Source of the DNA: CAYTLW01 sp964438735
GTDB lineage: Bacteria > Myxococcota_A > UBA9042
Length of the DNA stretch: 64,000 nucleotides
Reading direction: 5' to 3'
Assembly (NCBI GenBank): GCA_964438735.1
Contig: CAYTLW010000016.1
Coordinates: 27,671 to 91,670 of the forward strand
Part shown: in pieces, positions 34,795 through 49,614 of the stretch
Layout of the letters: the number at the start of each line of letters is the position of its first letter
Position numbering within the stretch: position 1 is the first letter of the stretch
Made by a program: the position numbers and the translations under genes
Notes under the pieces: generated by a model
The model's input: the letters and a program-made list of their open reading frames with translations, nothing else
Told to the model about the DNA's origin: nothing
Database searches by the model: none

Positions 34795-35511
34795 TCATTG
34801 CCCGACACCACCCGGGCGGCTTGCGAGGCGGGCGGCGTTGCGTTCCGCTTCGCTGACGGCGAGGTATCGCGGCTGTAGCGTAAAAGCGGTGCCGCCAGCG
34901 CCCGCGGCATGTGCGGCGAGACCCAGGCGCAGCAGGATCTCGGGCTCGGGCGCCGGCAGCTCCAGAGATCGCAGATCGCGTCCGAGCGCGCTGACGCTGA
35001 GATCGATCGTGTTCTGCGGCCCGACGATCGCTTCGACGGCCGGTGCGCCTGCAGGCGATGTGGCATCCAACCAGTCGCCCAACTCAGCCAACGGTACTTC
35101 GGCCTGTGCCGCATCGGCGCCATCGACGGCCAACCCGGCATAGATCACGCCGCGACGCGCCGGAACCACAGCCAGGCAGGGGGTGCGGGGCAGGCGATCG
35201 CGGGCGTCGGCCAGCATGGCGTCCAGAGAGCCGACACCGACGGTGGCCAGGCCTTCTGCCCAGGCCAGCGCTCGAACGGTCGCCAGGCCCAATCTCAACC
35301 CCGTGAAGGAACCGGGGCCCACGTCACAAACCAGCAGATCCAGGTCGCCGGGGCGCATGCCCACGTCGTCGAGCACCTGCCAGATCCAGCGGGTCAACTG
35401 CCGGGGCTGGCCGCGCTTGTGGGCTGCCTGTACGACGGCATCCGGGCGACCGGGGACCCGCAAGCAGATGCCCTGCAACGAACTCGATGTGGTCAGGGCC
35501 AGCGTGCGCAC
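34795..35511 (-). CDS. tsaB: tRNA threonylcarbamoyladenosine biosynthesis protein TsaB
   Basis: 238 residues. The family motif GPGSFTGLRLGLATVRALAW is complete (about residues 66-85), after a first strand LALTTSSSLQG where TsaB has LaidTs. TsaB pairs with TsaD and TsaE to make the t6A base at position 37 of ANN-decoding tRNAs in the cytoplasm. It begins 45 bases after the rseP stop and is probably co-transcribed with it. The last 30 residues contain LQPRYLAVSEAE, close to the usual QPVYLR ending. Confidence 0.92.
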   Translation of the reverse strand: MRTLALTTSSSLQGICLRVPGRPDAVVQAAHKRGQPRQLTRWIWQVLDDVGMRPGDLDLLVCDVGPGSFTGLRLGLATVRALAWAEGLATVGVGSLDAMLADARDRLPRTPCLAVVPARRGVIYAGLAVDGADAAQAEVPLAELGDWLDATSPAGAPAVEAIVGPQNTIDLSVSALGRDLRSLELPAPEPEILLRLGLAAHAAGAGGTAFTLQPRYLAVSEAERNAARLASRPGGVGQ

Positions 35512-35556
35512 GCTTGTGCTCCCGGCGCCGCGCCCGTGGCGTTGGTGCGCGCCTTT

Positions 35557-37320
35557 CTACTGGAGGGTATTGGCGATCCAGCGCTGGATATCGTTCTTCA
35601 TCACCACGACGAAGAGCAGGCCGATGAAGGTCATGCCGATGTAGGAAGCGATCATCCGGGTGCGCAAAGAGACCGGCTTGCGCTTGATGGCTTCGATGGC
35701 CAGGAAGAGCAGGTGGCCGCCGTCCACCAGCGGGATGGGTAGCAGGTTCAGGATGGCCAGGTTGACCGAGATCCACACCATCAGGTGGAAGAAATAGCCC
35801 CATCCCAGGTCGGCGGTTTTGGCCGCCAGCTGCGCCATGAAGATGAAGCCGCCCACCTCGCGCATGGGCACATCGCCCTTGAACAGGCCCGCGACGGTCA
35901 ACAACGTGACCTTCACCGCGCGGCCCATCTCGCGCCAGGTCTTGTCCCAGGCATAAGACAGCCGCTTGTGGTTGGTCACCATCTCCGCGTCTTCGTATCG
36001 CTGCAGCGGGCCGGCGCCGAATGACAGCGCGGGACGTTCATTGCGATCGAGCTTTGCGCGCACCTTCACATTCACCTGTTTGACCACGAACCCGGCGGCT
36101 GCCGTCGGGTCGACCCGCCGAAAGCGGATGGTGTGCGGTCTGGCGACAGCGCTCTTGAGCACGGCCAGCAGTTCTTCGCCGTCCAGTCCGCGGTTGGCGG
36201 GGTTGATGCGCGCGTCGTCGAAGCGACGGCGCAGGATCTGGACCACGCCGAAGAAGCTGGTCACCGCCTTGCCATCGATGGACAGCACCTCGTCTCCGGC
36301 GCGCAGCCCGGCGCCTTCATCTGCCGGCGTACCCGCCTCCACGTAACCGACCACCGTCTCGGCTGGCGACAGGCCGAGCGCGGCAAAAGTGGCGCCCGCC
36401 GGTACGGCCAACTGGATGGTCCGGGGGCGCTCTTCGTGGGTGTCGTCGGCGGTCTTTTCGAGCTCCTTGCGCTTCATGGGTGGGCGCGATCGCAGCGGCG
36501 TCACCTCCAGCGTGGTGCCGGCCTTGCCGGCCCTGTCCAGCACCGCCGTCTCAAACTCGTAGAAGCGACGCACCGGCTTGCCGTCGACGCCCTTGACCAG
36601 CCAGCCACTGCGCAGCCCGGCGCGCCACGCAGGCGAGTCCGGTTGCACCGAGACGAGGGCCGATTGGGCGTGTGAGCGCACCTGGATCCGACCGACGGTG
36701 GCGATCAGGCCAAGCTCCGGCAGGCGCACGTCGCGATAGGGCTCGGGCTGCAGCACGGTGGTCTTCGGTTCGCCGAGGCGCTCGAAGACGATGGGGGTGC
36801 GGACCCCCGGACGGCTCGAGATCTCGCGCTGCAGGTCGGCGAAGTTGGCGATGGACACGCCGTCGATCTCGACGATGCGGTCGCCGGTGCGAAGACCCGC
36901 GGTGGCCGCCGGTCCGGCCGGATCGACCGAGCCGATTCGATTGCCCACCACCTCGCCGTCGGCGATCAAGGAGCCAAAGAAGAGGATGACGACGGGCAGC
37001 ACGAGGTTGGCCACGGGCCCGGCGGCGATGATCAGGGTGCGACGCCAGATGGCCTTCGCTGCGAATGAATCCGGTTCGAGGGGTTCGTCGCTCTCGGCCG
37101 CGACGCTGGGATCGTCGCCGTACATGCGCACAAAGCCGCCGAGCGGCAGCGCGCGAATGGCGTACTCGGTATGTCCGCGTTGCCAGGCCCAGACCACAGG
37201 GCCGAAGCCGATGGAGAACGACAGAACCCGCACGCCCATCCAGCGCGCCAGCAGGAAATGGCCGAGTTCATGGAAGAAGATGAGCGGCGCGAGGAGCAGC
37301 AGGAAATGGACGATGAACAT
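35557..37320 (-). CDS. rseP: Site-2 protease RseP with three PDZ domains
   Basis: 587 residues. The zinc motif HELGH is at residues 17-21 in the first membrane segment, and the third ligand Asp is in LLPIPLVDGGH (about residue 533). Four membrane segments are predicted. Three PDZ-like domains follow one another: GNRIGSVDPAGPAATAGLRTGD, VQPDSPAWRAGLRSG and VEAGTPADEGAGLRAGD. E. coli RseP has about 450 residues and two PDZ domains, so the third explains the extra length. It cuts membrane-bound anti-sigma factors or signal-peptide remnants in the inner membrane. The gene is upstream of tsaB and divergent from the amidase gene. Confidence 0.92.
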   Translation of the reverse strand: MFIVHFLLLLAPLIFFHELGHFLLARWMGVRVLSFSIGFGPVVWAWQRGHTEYAIRALPLGGFVRMYGDDPSVAAESDEPLEPDSFAAKAIWRRTLIIAAGPVANLVLPVVILFFGSLIADGEVVGNRIGSVDPAGPAATAGLRTGDRIVEIDGVSIANFADLQREISSRPGVRTPIVFERLGEPKTTVLQPEPYRDVRLPELGLIATVGRIQVRSHAQSALVSVQPDSPAWRAGLRSGWLVKGVDGKPVRRFYEFETAVLDRAGKAGTTLEVTPLRSRPPMKRKELEKTADDTHEERPRTIQLAVPAGATFAALGLSPAETVVGYVEAGTPADEGAGLRAGDEVLSIDGKAVTSFFGVVQILRRRFDDARINPANRGLDGEELLAVLKSAVARPHTIRFRRVDPTAAAGFVVKQVNVKVRAKLDRNERPALSFGAGPLQRYEDAEMVTNHKRLSYAWDKTWREMGRAVKVTLLTVAGLFKGDVPMREVGGFIFMAQLAAKTADLGWGYFFHLMVWISVNLAILNLLPIPLVDGGHLLFLAIEAIKRKPVSLRTRMIASYIGMTFIGLLFVVVMKNDIQRWIANTLQ

Positions 37321-37453
37321 GCCGGGCGCTCCGCCGCTCCGCCGACGCCATGCCCGCGGGCGGCCCAGTATAGGGGAGTTTGGTCCGCGCGCACCTTGTC
37401 GACCTGTACCGGCTCCGCTAAACCGGCCGTTTGAAGGTCAGAGGAGCCATGCC

Positions 37454-40400
37454 ATGAACCCGCACAACTCCTGTTCGCATTCCCCGCCGCTGTCAGCGCG
37501 CCGAACTCAGGCATCGAACCTGTCGTTGGGTTTGATGTTGTGCCTCCTGTGCTCGAACGCCTGGGCCACCGGGCCACACGTCGACCTGACGTCCGTGATC
37601 GAGCGCGATCGGCGCATCGAAGGCACGCGGGCCACGATCGAGCTCGAGCGGGCGGTTGTTGATGGCGTCTCCGCCGCTGTGCGCACCTGGCAGGAAGATG
37701 AGGTCGAAGGGCTGGTCCGGCACTACCTGGCGGGGCTGGCGCCGCAGGGGATCAAGTCGGTCAACCTGCTGGCCGTCGCCGATCGAGACCTGCCCCTGTT
37801 GGGTATTCGACGAGGTCAGCTGGCACCGCTGAACGAGCTGCTGGCCGAGCCAGAACCGGTACCAAGACGTCCGTGGGAGCCCGCAGCGGCAGACCGGGCA
37901 CCCCCGCCACCGCCGCCACCCGGCACCGTGTCGCGCGAGGGATGGACCGGGCAGCCCGATACCGGCGCGCTGATCGGACGTTCGGTATACGTCAGCGCCG
38001 GCCACGGCTGGTACTGGTCCGATGTGCTCGGCCGATGGGCGACGCAGCGCGGCAATACGCACGACATCGTCGAAGATCTGGTCAACTCCGAGGCGGTCAA
38101 TCACTACCTGATGCCCTTGCTCCGCAACGCTGGCGCCCAGGTGATCACCATGCGCGAGCACGACCTGCAGGCCGAGATGGTGGTGGTCGACGATGGCGAC
38201 CCGGCCCCGGCCGGCGGTGAGGGCGGCTACCAGGAAACCGGCGGCTTCGACAAGGGCACCGACAAGGGGTTCGCCAACGGCAAGGCGCCCTACAGCGGCA
38301 GCGCCAATCCGTTCGCGTTGGGCGGCTACCGGGCCGCGGCCGTGGTCACGGGCAAGCCGACCGCCACAGCGACATTCCTGCCCGCATTCACCAAGTCCGG
38401 CCTCTACGCCGTGTACGTGGGCTACACCGCGGGCGGCAACCGATCGGGGGATGCCCACTTCGAAATCCGCCACAGCGGCGGCGTGAGCCATCGCCGGATC
38501 GACATGACGCGTCATGGCCAGACGTGGACCTGGCTGGGCAACTACCACTTCGACACCGGTGTCGATCCCAGCCGTGGTGCGGTGCTGCTGCACAACGACA
38601 CCTTGCTGAAGGCCGACGGCAAGTACGTGGTCGCCGACGTGGTGCGATTTGGCGGCGGCAAGGGCCTGATCGTGCGCGGCAAGGGCAAGCCACCGGTCAA
38701 GGGCCCCACGTCGGGTAAACCGCGCTGGGAGGAATGCGCGCGCTATCACGCCCAGTACAGCGGCGCGCCATCGACCGTGTGGAATCCATCCGCCGGCGAC
38801 AACAGCGATGATGTGACCACACGCAGCCGATTCGCCGCCTGGCATCGGGAGCAGGGCGAAGATGCGGTCTTCGTTTCCTGGCACTCCAACGCGCCCAATC
38901 CGGCGCGTGGCACGTCGACCTATGTCTACGGTCCGAATCCACCCAACGGCAGCTACAACTTCTCCGGCATCAAGGGCAGCGACGCGCTGGCCAAACTGTT
39001 GCAGAAGACCCTGGTCGAGGACATCCGCGCTGTATACGACCCGAAATGGAAGGATCGCGGCGTGCGATCGGCGTGGTTCGGCGAGTTGAACCCCAAACAC
39101 AACCCGGAGATGCCCTCCGCGCTGGTCGAGGTGGCCTTCCACTCGACGAAAGCGGATGCGGACTTCCTCCGTGAGCCCCGCTTTCGCCACCTGCTGGCGC
39201 GCGCCTTCTACAAGGCCATCGTTCGGTACTTCGCCGCCCGCGACAAGATCGAGGTGAAGCTGCTGCCGGAGCCGCCGCGCGGCATGCGATTGCGGGTGAC
39301 CGGGCCCACGTCAGCGCGCCTGACCTGGGAACCCGGCCCCAGCGGTGGCGTGCATGGCGATCCGGCGACCAGTTGGCTGGTGCAACGATCCACCGATGGT
39401 CGTGGATTCGGCGATGGTCAGCCCGTCACGGCAACGGCCATCGACCTGGAGATCGAGGCGCCGGGTACGCCGTTCTTCGTCCGGGTGCTGGCGGTGAACG
39501 AGGGCGGCATCTCGCTACCCTCCGCTGTCCTGGGTGCTGCCACGGGCTGCGGCTCCAACGCCCGGGCGCTGGTGGTCCAGGGCTTCACGCGACTGCACTC
39601 CTCCCTGATGCCCATCGACGATCTCAGCTCCTGGTCCCTGGCCAAGGTGCAACGGCTGCGCCAGTGGCGCATGAATCGATTCGACTACGCCGCCGAGCAT
39701 GTGCAGGCGCTGGCTGCGGCCGGATTGAGCGTCGATGCCGTAGAGCGCGAGGCCCTGGCCGACTGGAAGGTCGTCGACATGAGCACCTACGGGCTGATCG
39801 ATTGGGCGGCTGGGGAGCAGAGCACCGCCGATGTGGTCTGGACCGACGGCGAGCGCAAGCTGCTCGCACAGTGGCTGCAGGGCGGAGCCGGCCGGGCGTT
39901 GCTGGCCAATGGAGGCGAGATTGCCTGGGCTGTGGACCACAAAGGCACGCCGGCCAGCAGCGACTGGCTGGCCACCTGGTTCGGTGCCGCCTACGCCGAC
40001 GATGACGCGGGGACTTACGGCTTCGTCGGCGCCAAGGATACGCCCCTGGCCAGCCTGTCGGCGGCCTTCGACGATGGCAGCCAGCACGCCTACGACGTCA
40101 ACTTTCCCGACGTGCTCGCTCCGCAAGGCGCCAAGGCGCTGCTGCAATACGCCGACGGCAAGGGGGTGGCTGCGACCGGCTACGTCGTGGCCCAGGCACG
40201 CACGGCGTTGGTCGGCTTCCCATTGGAGACGGTCTGGCCCGAGGTCAAGCGACAGCAGGTGGTCGACGGCCTGGTCCAGTGGCTGCAGGTGGTCACCGAA
40301 CCCGTCAGCTGCCCCGTGATACAGGCCGATGATCCAGGGTCGGGAGCCGATAGCGCGACGGCGGACGAGGAACCGGAAGACGCAGGACGACGATCGACCG

Positions 40401-40624
40401 ACGCGACCGATGGCGGCGTGACCGGCTGGGATGGCGCGACCCTGGATGTCGCCGCCCCGCCAGCACCGGGCCCGCCAGCCGACGACGATGGCTGTGGCTG
40501 CAGCGTGACGTCGAGTCGCTGGCCCTCGTTCGGTGCCGTGTTGTGGCTGGGATTGCTGCTGGCGCTGCTGGCCAGCAGACGCCGTGGATCCGCCGCGCCG
40601 CGGCGACAGCGGCAGGTCCCGTAG
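37454..40624 (+). CDS. Amidase_3 cell-wall amidase with golvesin-like insert, FnIII and MYXO-CTERM-like tail
   Basis: 1,056 residues. Signal peptide, then an Amidase_3 domain: zinc His in VSAGHGWYW (about 185), Glu in VNSEAVNHY (about 214), His in VSWHSNAPNP (about 476) and catalytic Glu in ALVEVAFHS (about 556). About 260 residues separate Glu and the second His, far more than usual; residues 275-415 form a golvesin/Xly-like beta domain (YAVYVGYTAGG, FDTGVDPSRGAVLL). A fibronectin-III domain follows (603-695), then a ThuA/flavodoxin-like region. The C-terminus is DDGCGCSV, a membrane segment and RRRGSAAPRRQR, like MYXO-CTERM sorting tails. It would cut the peptide from muramic acid in peptidoglycan. 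GAGGAG lies seven bases before the ATG. Confidence 0.88.
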   Translation: MNPHNSCSHSPPLSARRTQASNLSLGLMLCLLCSNAWATGPHVDLTSVIERDRRIEGTRATIELERAVVDGVSAAVRTWQEDEVEGLVRHYLAGLAPQGIKSVNLLAVADRDLPLLGIRRGQLAPLNELLAEPEPVPRRPWEPAAADRAPPPPPPPGTVSREGWTGQPDTGALIGRSVYVSAGHGWYWSDVLGRWATQRGNTHDIVEDLVNSEAVNHYLMPLLRNAGAQVITMREHDLQAEMVVVDDGDPAPAGGEGGYQETGGFDKGTDKGFANGKAPYSGSANPFALGGYRAAAVVTGKPTATATFLPAFTKSGLYAVYVGYTAGGNRSGDAHFEIRHSGGVSHRRIDMTRHGQTWTWLGNYHFDTGVDPSRGAVLLHNDTLLKADGKYVVADVVRFGGGKGLIVRGKGKPPVKGPTSGKPRWEECARYHAQYSGAPSTVWNPSAGDNSDDVTTRSRFAAWHREQGEDAVFVSWHSNAPNPARGTSTYVYGPNPPNGSYNFSGIKGSDALAKLLQKTLVEDIRAVYDPKWKDRGVRSAWFGELNPKHNPEMPSALVEVAFHSTKADADFLREPRFRHLLARAFYKAIVRYFAARDKIEVKLLPEPPRGMRLRVTGPTSARLTWEPGPSGGVHGDPATSWLVQRSTDGRGFGDGQPVTATAIDLEIEAPGTPFFVRVLAVNEGGISLPSAVLGAATGCGSNARALVVQGFTRLHSSLMPIDDLSSWSLAKVQRLRQWRMNRFDYAAEHVQALAAAGLSVDAVEREALADWKVVDMSTYGLIDWAAGEQSTADVVWTDGERKLLAQWLQGGAGRALLANGGEIAWAVDHKGTPASSDWLATWFGAAYADDDAGTYGFVGAKDTPLASLSAAFDDGSQHAYDVNFPDVLAPQGAKALLQYADGKGVAATGYVVAQARTALVGFPLETVWPEVKRQQVVDGLVQWLQVVTEPVSCPVIQADDPGSGADSATADEEPEDAGRRSTDATDGGVTGWDGATLDVAAPPAPGPPADDDGCGCSVTSSRWPSFGAVLWLGLLLALLASRRRGSAAPRRQRQVP

Positions 40625-40729
40625 CCGGCGATTGCGTTGCGAGGTCCCTGATCTGGCCGTAGACTCCTCGGCGCACGGCGTTCGATGAGCGGACGCGCGC
40701 GCAAGGACCTCCCGATCCCGGAGCAATCG

Positions 40730-42541
40730 ATGCACCGCGCCACCCCGCAGGGCCTCGCCGCCGCCCCCCACCGCCTTCGCGCGACCACCATCGCGCTGGC
40801 GCTCCTGGTCGCGCTGCCAGCGATGTTCGCCTCGGCCTGCGCCGACGCTCCGGCGGACGATCCGCCGGGCCTGCAGCTGATGTTCGCCGCGTTGGATGAC
40901 GCCTGCCCGAATACCACCAACGGCTCGGGCAGCATCCCCGAAGCGGTCAACACCGTGGCGGTGGTCCTGCAGCCCGAGGGCGGCCAGCCGACGACTCACC
41001 GCAAGTCCCGCAGCGCGATCAACAAGGCTGGCTTCTGGGAGATCAGCGGACTGAAGGCAACGCCGGATGTGGCGGTCCAGGTCTACGGCTGCGATGCGGA
41101 CGGCAAAGTGACCTGGGCAGGCCGCAGCAACGGCGCCTCGGTGGTCGACCAGAAGGAGTCGACAGTGCGCGTCTTCCTGGCGCCCGTGGCCAAGATCGTC
41201 TGTGCCGGCGGCGTGGACGCGAAGGCCAATGACGGCCAGGGACACCTCTACCAGCCGGTCAGCCTGGCGGGCACGGCCATGTTGGACGGCGGCGACGCTG
41301 TGATCACCGGCGGCCTGGGCTCCTGGAGTGGCGCCGATGGCAAGGGCGTGGCCACGTTCGACACCGCCTGGTACGCCCACCAGGCCGGCTTCTTCCGCAA
41401 GGGCCCGGCCCTGCAGAACAAGCGGGCCATGCACCACGCTCATGGACTCGACGAGCGGCACGTGCTGGTGGTCGGCGGCGTCAGTAGCCTGGACCTGCAG
41501 AACTTCGACCTCTTCGACGGCGCGCTGCTGGCCCCTGCAGCCCTCGCCGGCGCGGTGCCGAAGATCGCCGCCGAGCTCGTCGACGTGGGCGATGGCGTCC
41601 AGGCCGGCAGCGTGAAGACCTCCCCGGTGGCGGTCGGTACCGGGGCGCGCTTCCTCAGCGCGTCGATCGATCTGGGCGACCAGCTGCTCTTCGTCGGCGG
41701 CGTCGACAAAGCCGGCAAGGGCACCCGTACGGTGACTCGGATCAGCGGGCTGGCCGAAATCGCCAGCGGCGAAAAGGGCACCTCGGAGAACTTCGACCTG
41801 TCCCATGCGCGAGCTGGACCGGCCCTGATCGCCTACGACGACGGCGCCACGGTGGTGTGGGGCGGCGCCACGTCCAAGAACGCCGCAGACATGGGCGAGG
41901 TCATCGACAAGGGCGCCAAGACCAGCAAGAAGTTGAAGGTCGGTGGCGCCGCTGCGCTGACCGGCGACGCCAACCTGGCCACCTATGGCGTTGCGGCGGC
42001 GGTCATCCGCCAGGCGGGCGACAAGCTCTGGTTCGTAGCCGCGGGTGGGCAGCCCTTCGCCCAGGCCGTCCAGGCTGACAAGGCCCCCGCCTACCTGGTC
42101 GAGGTCGATCGCAAGGCCGGCACGGCGACCCTGAAGGTGCTGGCCCTGTCCAGCGGCGACATGCGCGGCGGCATCGGCACCGGCGCGGCGCGCCTGCCAA
42201 CGGGCGAGGCGCTCTTCGTCGGCGGCCTGCTCGCAAAATCGACGGTCGACGCCTGTACCGACCAGCCCGAATGCCTGATCAACGATGTGCAATTGCTGTC
42301 AGCGCCTGCCGACCTGTCGGGCGAGACGGTTACACTTGACGCGCTGATGCCCTCGGGCCAGCTGAGCAACCCCGGCTTCGGACTGAGCGTGGTCGCCTTG
42401 CCATCCGGCGTCCTGCTGCTGGGCGGGCAGACGACGGTGACCGATGTGCAGGCCACAGGCACCAAGGCGCTGGAATCGACCGGCCGCCTGGTCACCGGTG
42501 CGCCGCCGGCAGACCAGCAAGCTGGCATCTGCGGCAAGTAG
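40730..42541 (+). CDS. Kelch-like repeat lipoprotein
   Basis: 603 residues. The Arg-containing n-region and hydrophobic core end in a lipobox-like FASAC. The first 150 residues look like a beta-sandwich (VAVVLQPEGG, WEISGLKATPDVAVQVYGC). Repeats with GDAVITGGLGSW, HVLVVGGVSS, QLLFVGGVDKAG, ATVVWGGAT, EALFVGGL and GVLLLGGQ follow, in the spacing of Kelch/galactose-oxidase propeller blades; six or seven blades fit. It would be a surface-anchored beta propeller with an unknown ligand. The ATG at 40730 has GGAG six bases upstream; an in-frame ATG 45 bases earlier has none. It lies about 105 bases after the amidase gene on the same strand. Confidence 0.75.
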   Translation: MHRATPQGLAAAPHRLRATTIALALLVALPAMFASACADAPADDPPGLQLMFAALDDACPNTTNGSGSIPEAVNTVAVVLQPEGGQPTTHRKSRSAINKAGFWEISGLKATPDVAVQVYGCDADGKVTWAGRSNGASVVDQKESTVRVFLAPVAKIVCAGGVDAKANDGQGHLYQPVSLAGTAMLDGGDAVITGGLGSWSGADGKGVATFDTAWYAHQAGFFRKGPALQNKRAMHHAHGLDERHVLVVGGVSSLDLQNFDLFDGALLAPAALAGAVPKIAAELVDVGDGVQAGSVKTSPVAVGTGARFLSASIDLGDQLLFVGGVDKAGKGTRTVTRISGLAEIASGEKGTSENFDLSHARAGPALIAYDDGATVVWGGATSKNAADMGEVIDKGAKTSKKLKVGGAAALTGDANLATYGVAAAVIRQAGDKLWFVAAGGQPFAQAVQADKAPAYLVEVDRKAGTATLKVLALSSGDMRGGIGTGAARLPTGEALFVGGLLAKSTVDACTDQPECLINDVQLLSAPADLSGETVTLDALMPSGQLSNPGFGLSVVALPSGVLLLGGQTTVTDVQATGTKALESTGRLVTGAPPADQQAGICGK

Positions 42542-42565
42542 CGCGACGAACCCAGGAGAGCGGCG

Positions 42566-43519
42566 ATGCGCCTGCCAGCGGAAAGGCTGACCTTGATGCG
42601 CGAGCGCCAGAAGGCCGCCGGCGAGTCCCCACAACGTCTGCCGGGCTGGCTGCGCGCGCGACTGCCGGGCGGCGAGCGCTACAAGAAGATCCACTCGGCG
42701 CTGCGCGATCGCCATCTGCACACGGTCTGCGAAGAGGCCCAATGCCCCAACATCGGGGAGTGCTGGAACGAGGGCACCGCCACCATGATGCTCATGGGCG
42801 AGGTCTGCACGCGCACCTGCCGCTTCTGTGCCGTGAAGTTCGATCGCACGCCGCCGCCGCTGGATCCAGAGGAGCCGAATCAAGCCGCTGAGCAGGTCGC
42901 GTTGATGGGCCTGGACTACGTGGTGATGACCAGCGTAAACCGCGACGATCTGGACGACGGCGGCGCCGCTCACTTCGCCGCCGCGATCGAGGCGGTGCGC
43001 GCCCGCAACCCAGACACCTTGGTCGAGGTCCTGGTGCCGGACTTCGAGGGCGACGTCGATGACATCGACACCGTCGTAGCGGCCCGGCCACACGTATTCG
43101 CCCACAACGTCGAGACCGTGGCCGCGCTCCAGGATCGAATCCGCGATCGCCGGGCGGGCTGGCAACGCAGCGTCGACGTGCTCGCCCACGTCGCCAAACA
43201 GCCCGATCATCCGGTCGTCAAGACGTCGATCATGTTGGGCCTGGGCGAGACCGACGAGCAGGTAGACGAATCGCTGGTGGCCCTTCGGCAAGCGGGCGTC
43301 GAGGCCATCACGCTGGGCCAGTACCTGCGCCCATCGCCCTGGCATGCAGAGGTCGCGCGCTTCGTGACCCCCGAAGACTTCGAGCGCTGGCAGGTGCGAT
43401 GTTCCGAGCTCGGCTATCGCTACGCAGCCAGCGGTCCGCTGGTGCGCTCGAGCTACCGCGCGGGGGAGTTCTACCTGCGCGGACTGGTGGAATCAGGCGA
43501 CGGCAAAGCCAGCCGCTGA
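42566..43519 (+). CDS. lipA: Lipoyl synthase LipA
   Basis: 317 residues with all family signatures: auxiliary cluster CEEAQCPNIGEC (about 55-66), radical SAM cluster CTRTCRFC (about 85-92), VMTSVNRDDLDDGGA, VKTSIMLGLGE, TLGQYLRPS, and the conserved C-terminal RSSY. It inserts two sulfurs into octanoyl groups on lipoyl domains in the cytoplasm. AGGAG lies about seven bases before the ATG. The stop lies one base from the stop of the convergent giant Cys-rich gene, so the two transcripts must overlap or share a terminator. No lipB gene is next to it. Confidence 0.97.
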   Translation: MRLPAERLTLMRERQKAAGESPQRLPGWLRARLPGGERYKKIHSALRDRHLHTVCEEAQCPNIGECWNEGTATMMLMGEVCTRTCRFCAVKFDRTPPPLDPEEPNQAAEQVALMGLDYVVMTSVNRDDLDDGGAAHFAAAIEAVRARNPDTLVEVLVPDFEGDVDDIDTVVAARPHVFAHNVETVAALQDRIRDRRAGWQRSVDVLAHVAKQPDHPVVKTSIMLGLGETDEQVDESLVALRQAGVEAITLGQYLRPSPWHAEVARFVTPEDFERWQVRCSELGYRYAASGPLVRSSYRAGEFYLRGLVESGDGKASR

Positions 43520-43520
43520 G

Positions 43521-49514
<5,994 letters not shown>

Positions 49515-49614
49515 CGTTGCTCCCGTGCGCGCGGGCGTCCTGCGTCCCCGCGGGCGCGGCTCCGATTCTGATGGACTGTATCCTTGTCCCCGGCCACCTT
49601 CAACCTGGGCCCCA

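Noticed and set aside
39515..42292. A 925-codon minus-strand frame opposite the amidase and Kelch-like genes
   Set aside because: It spans two real plus-strand genes and their intergenic gap and has no family features.
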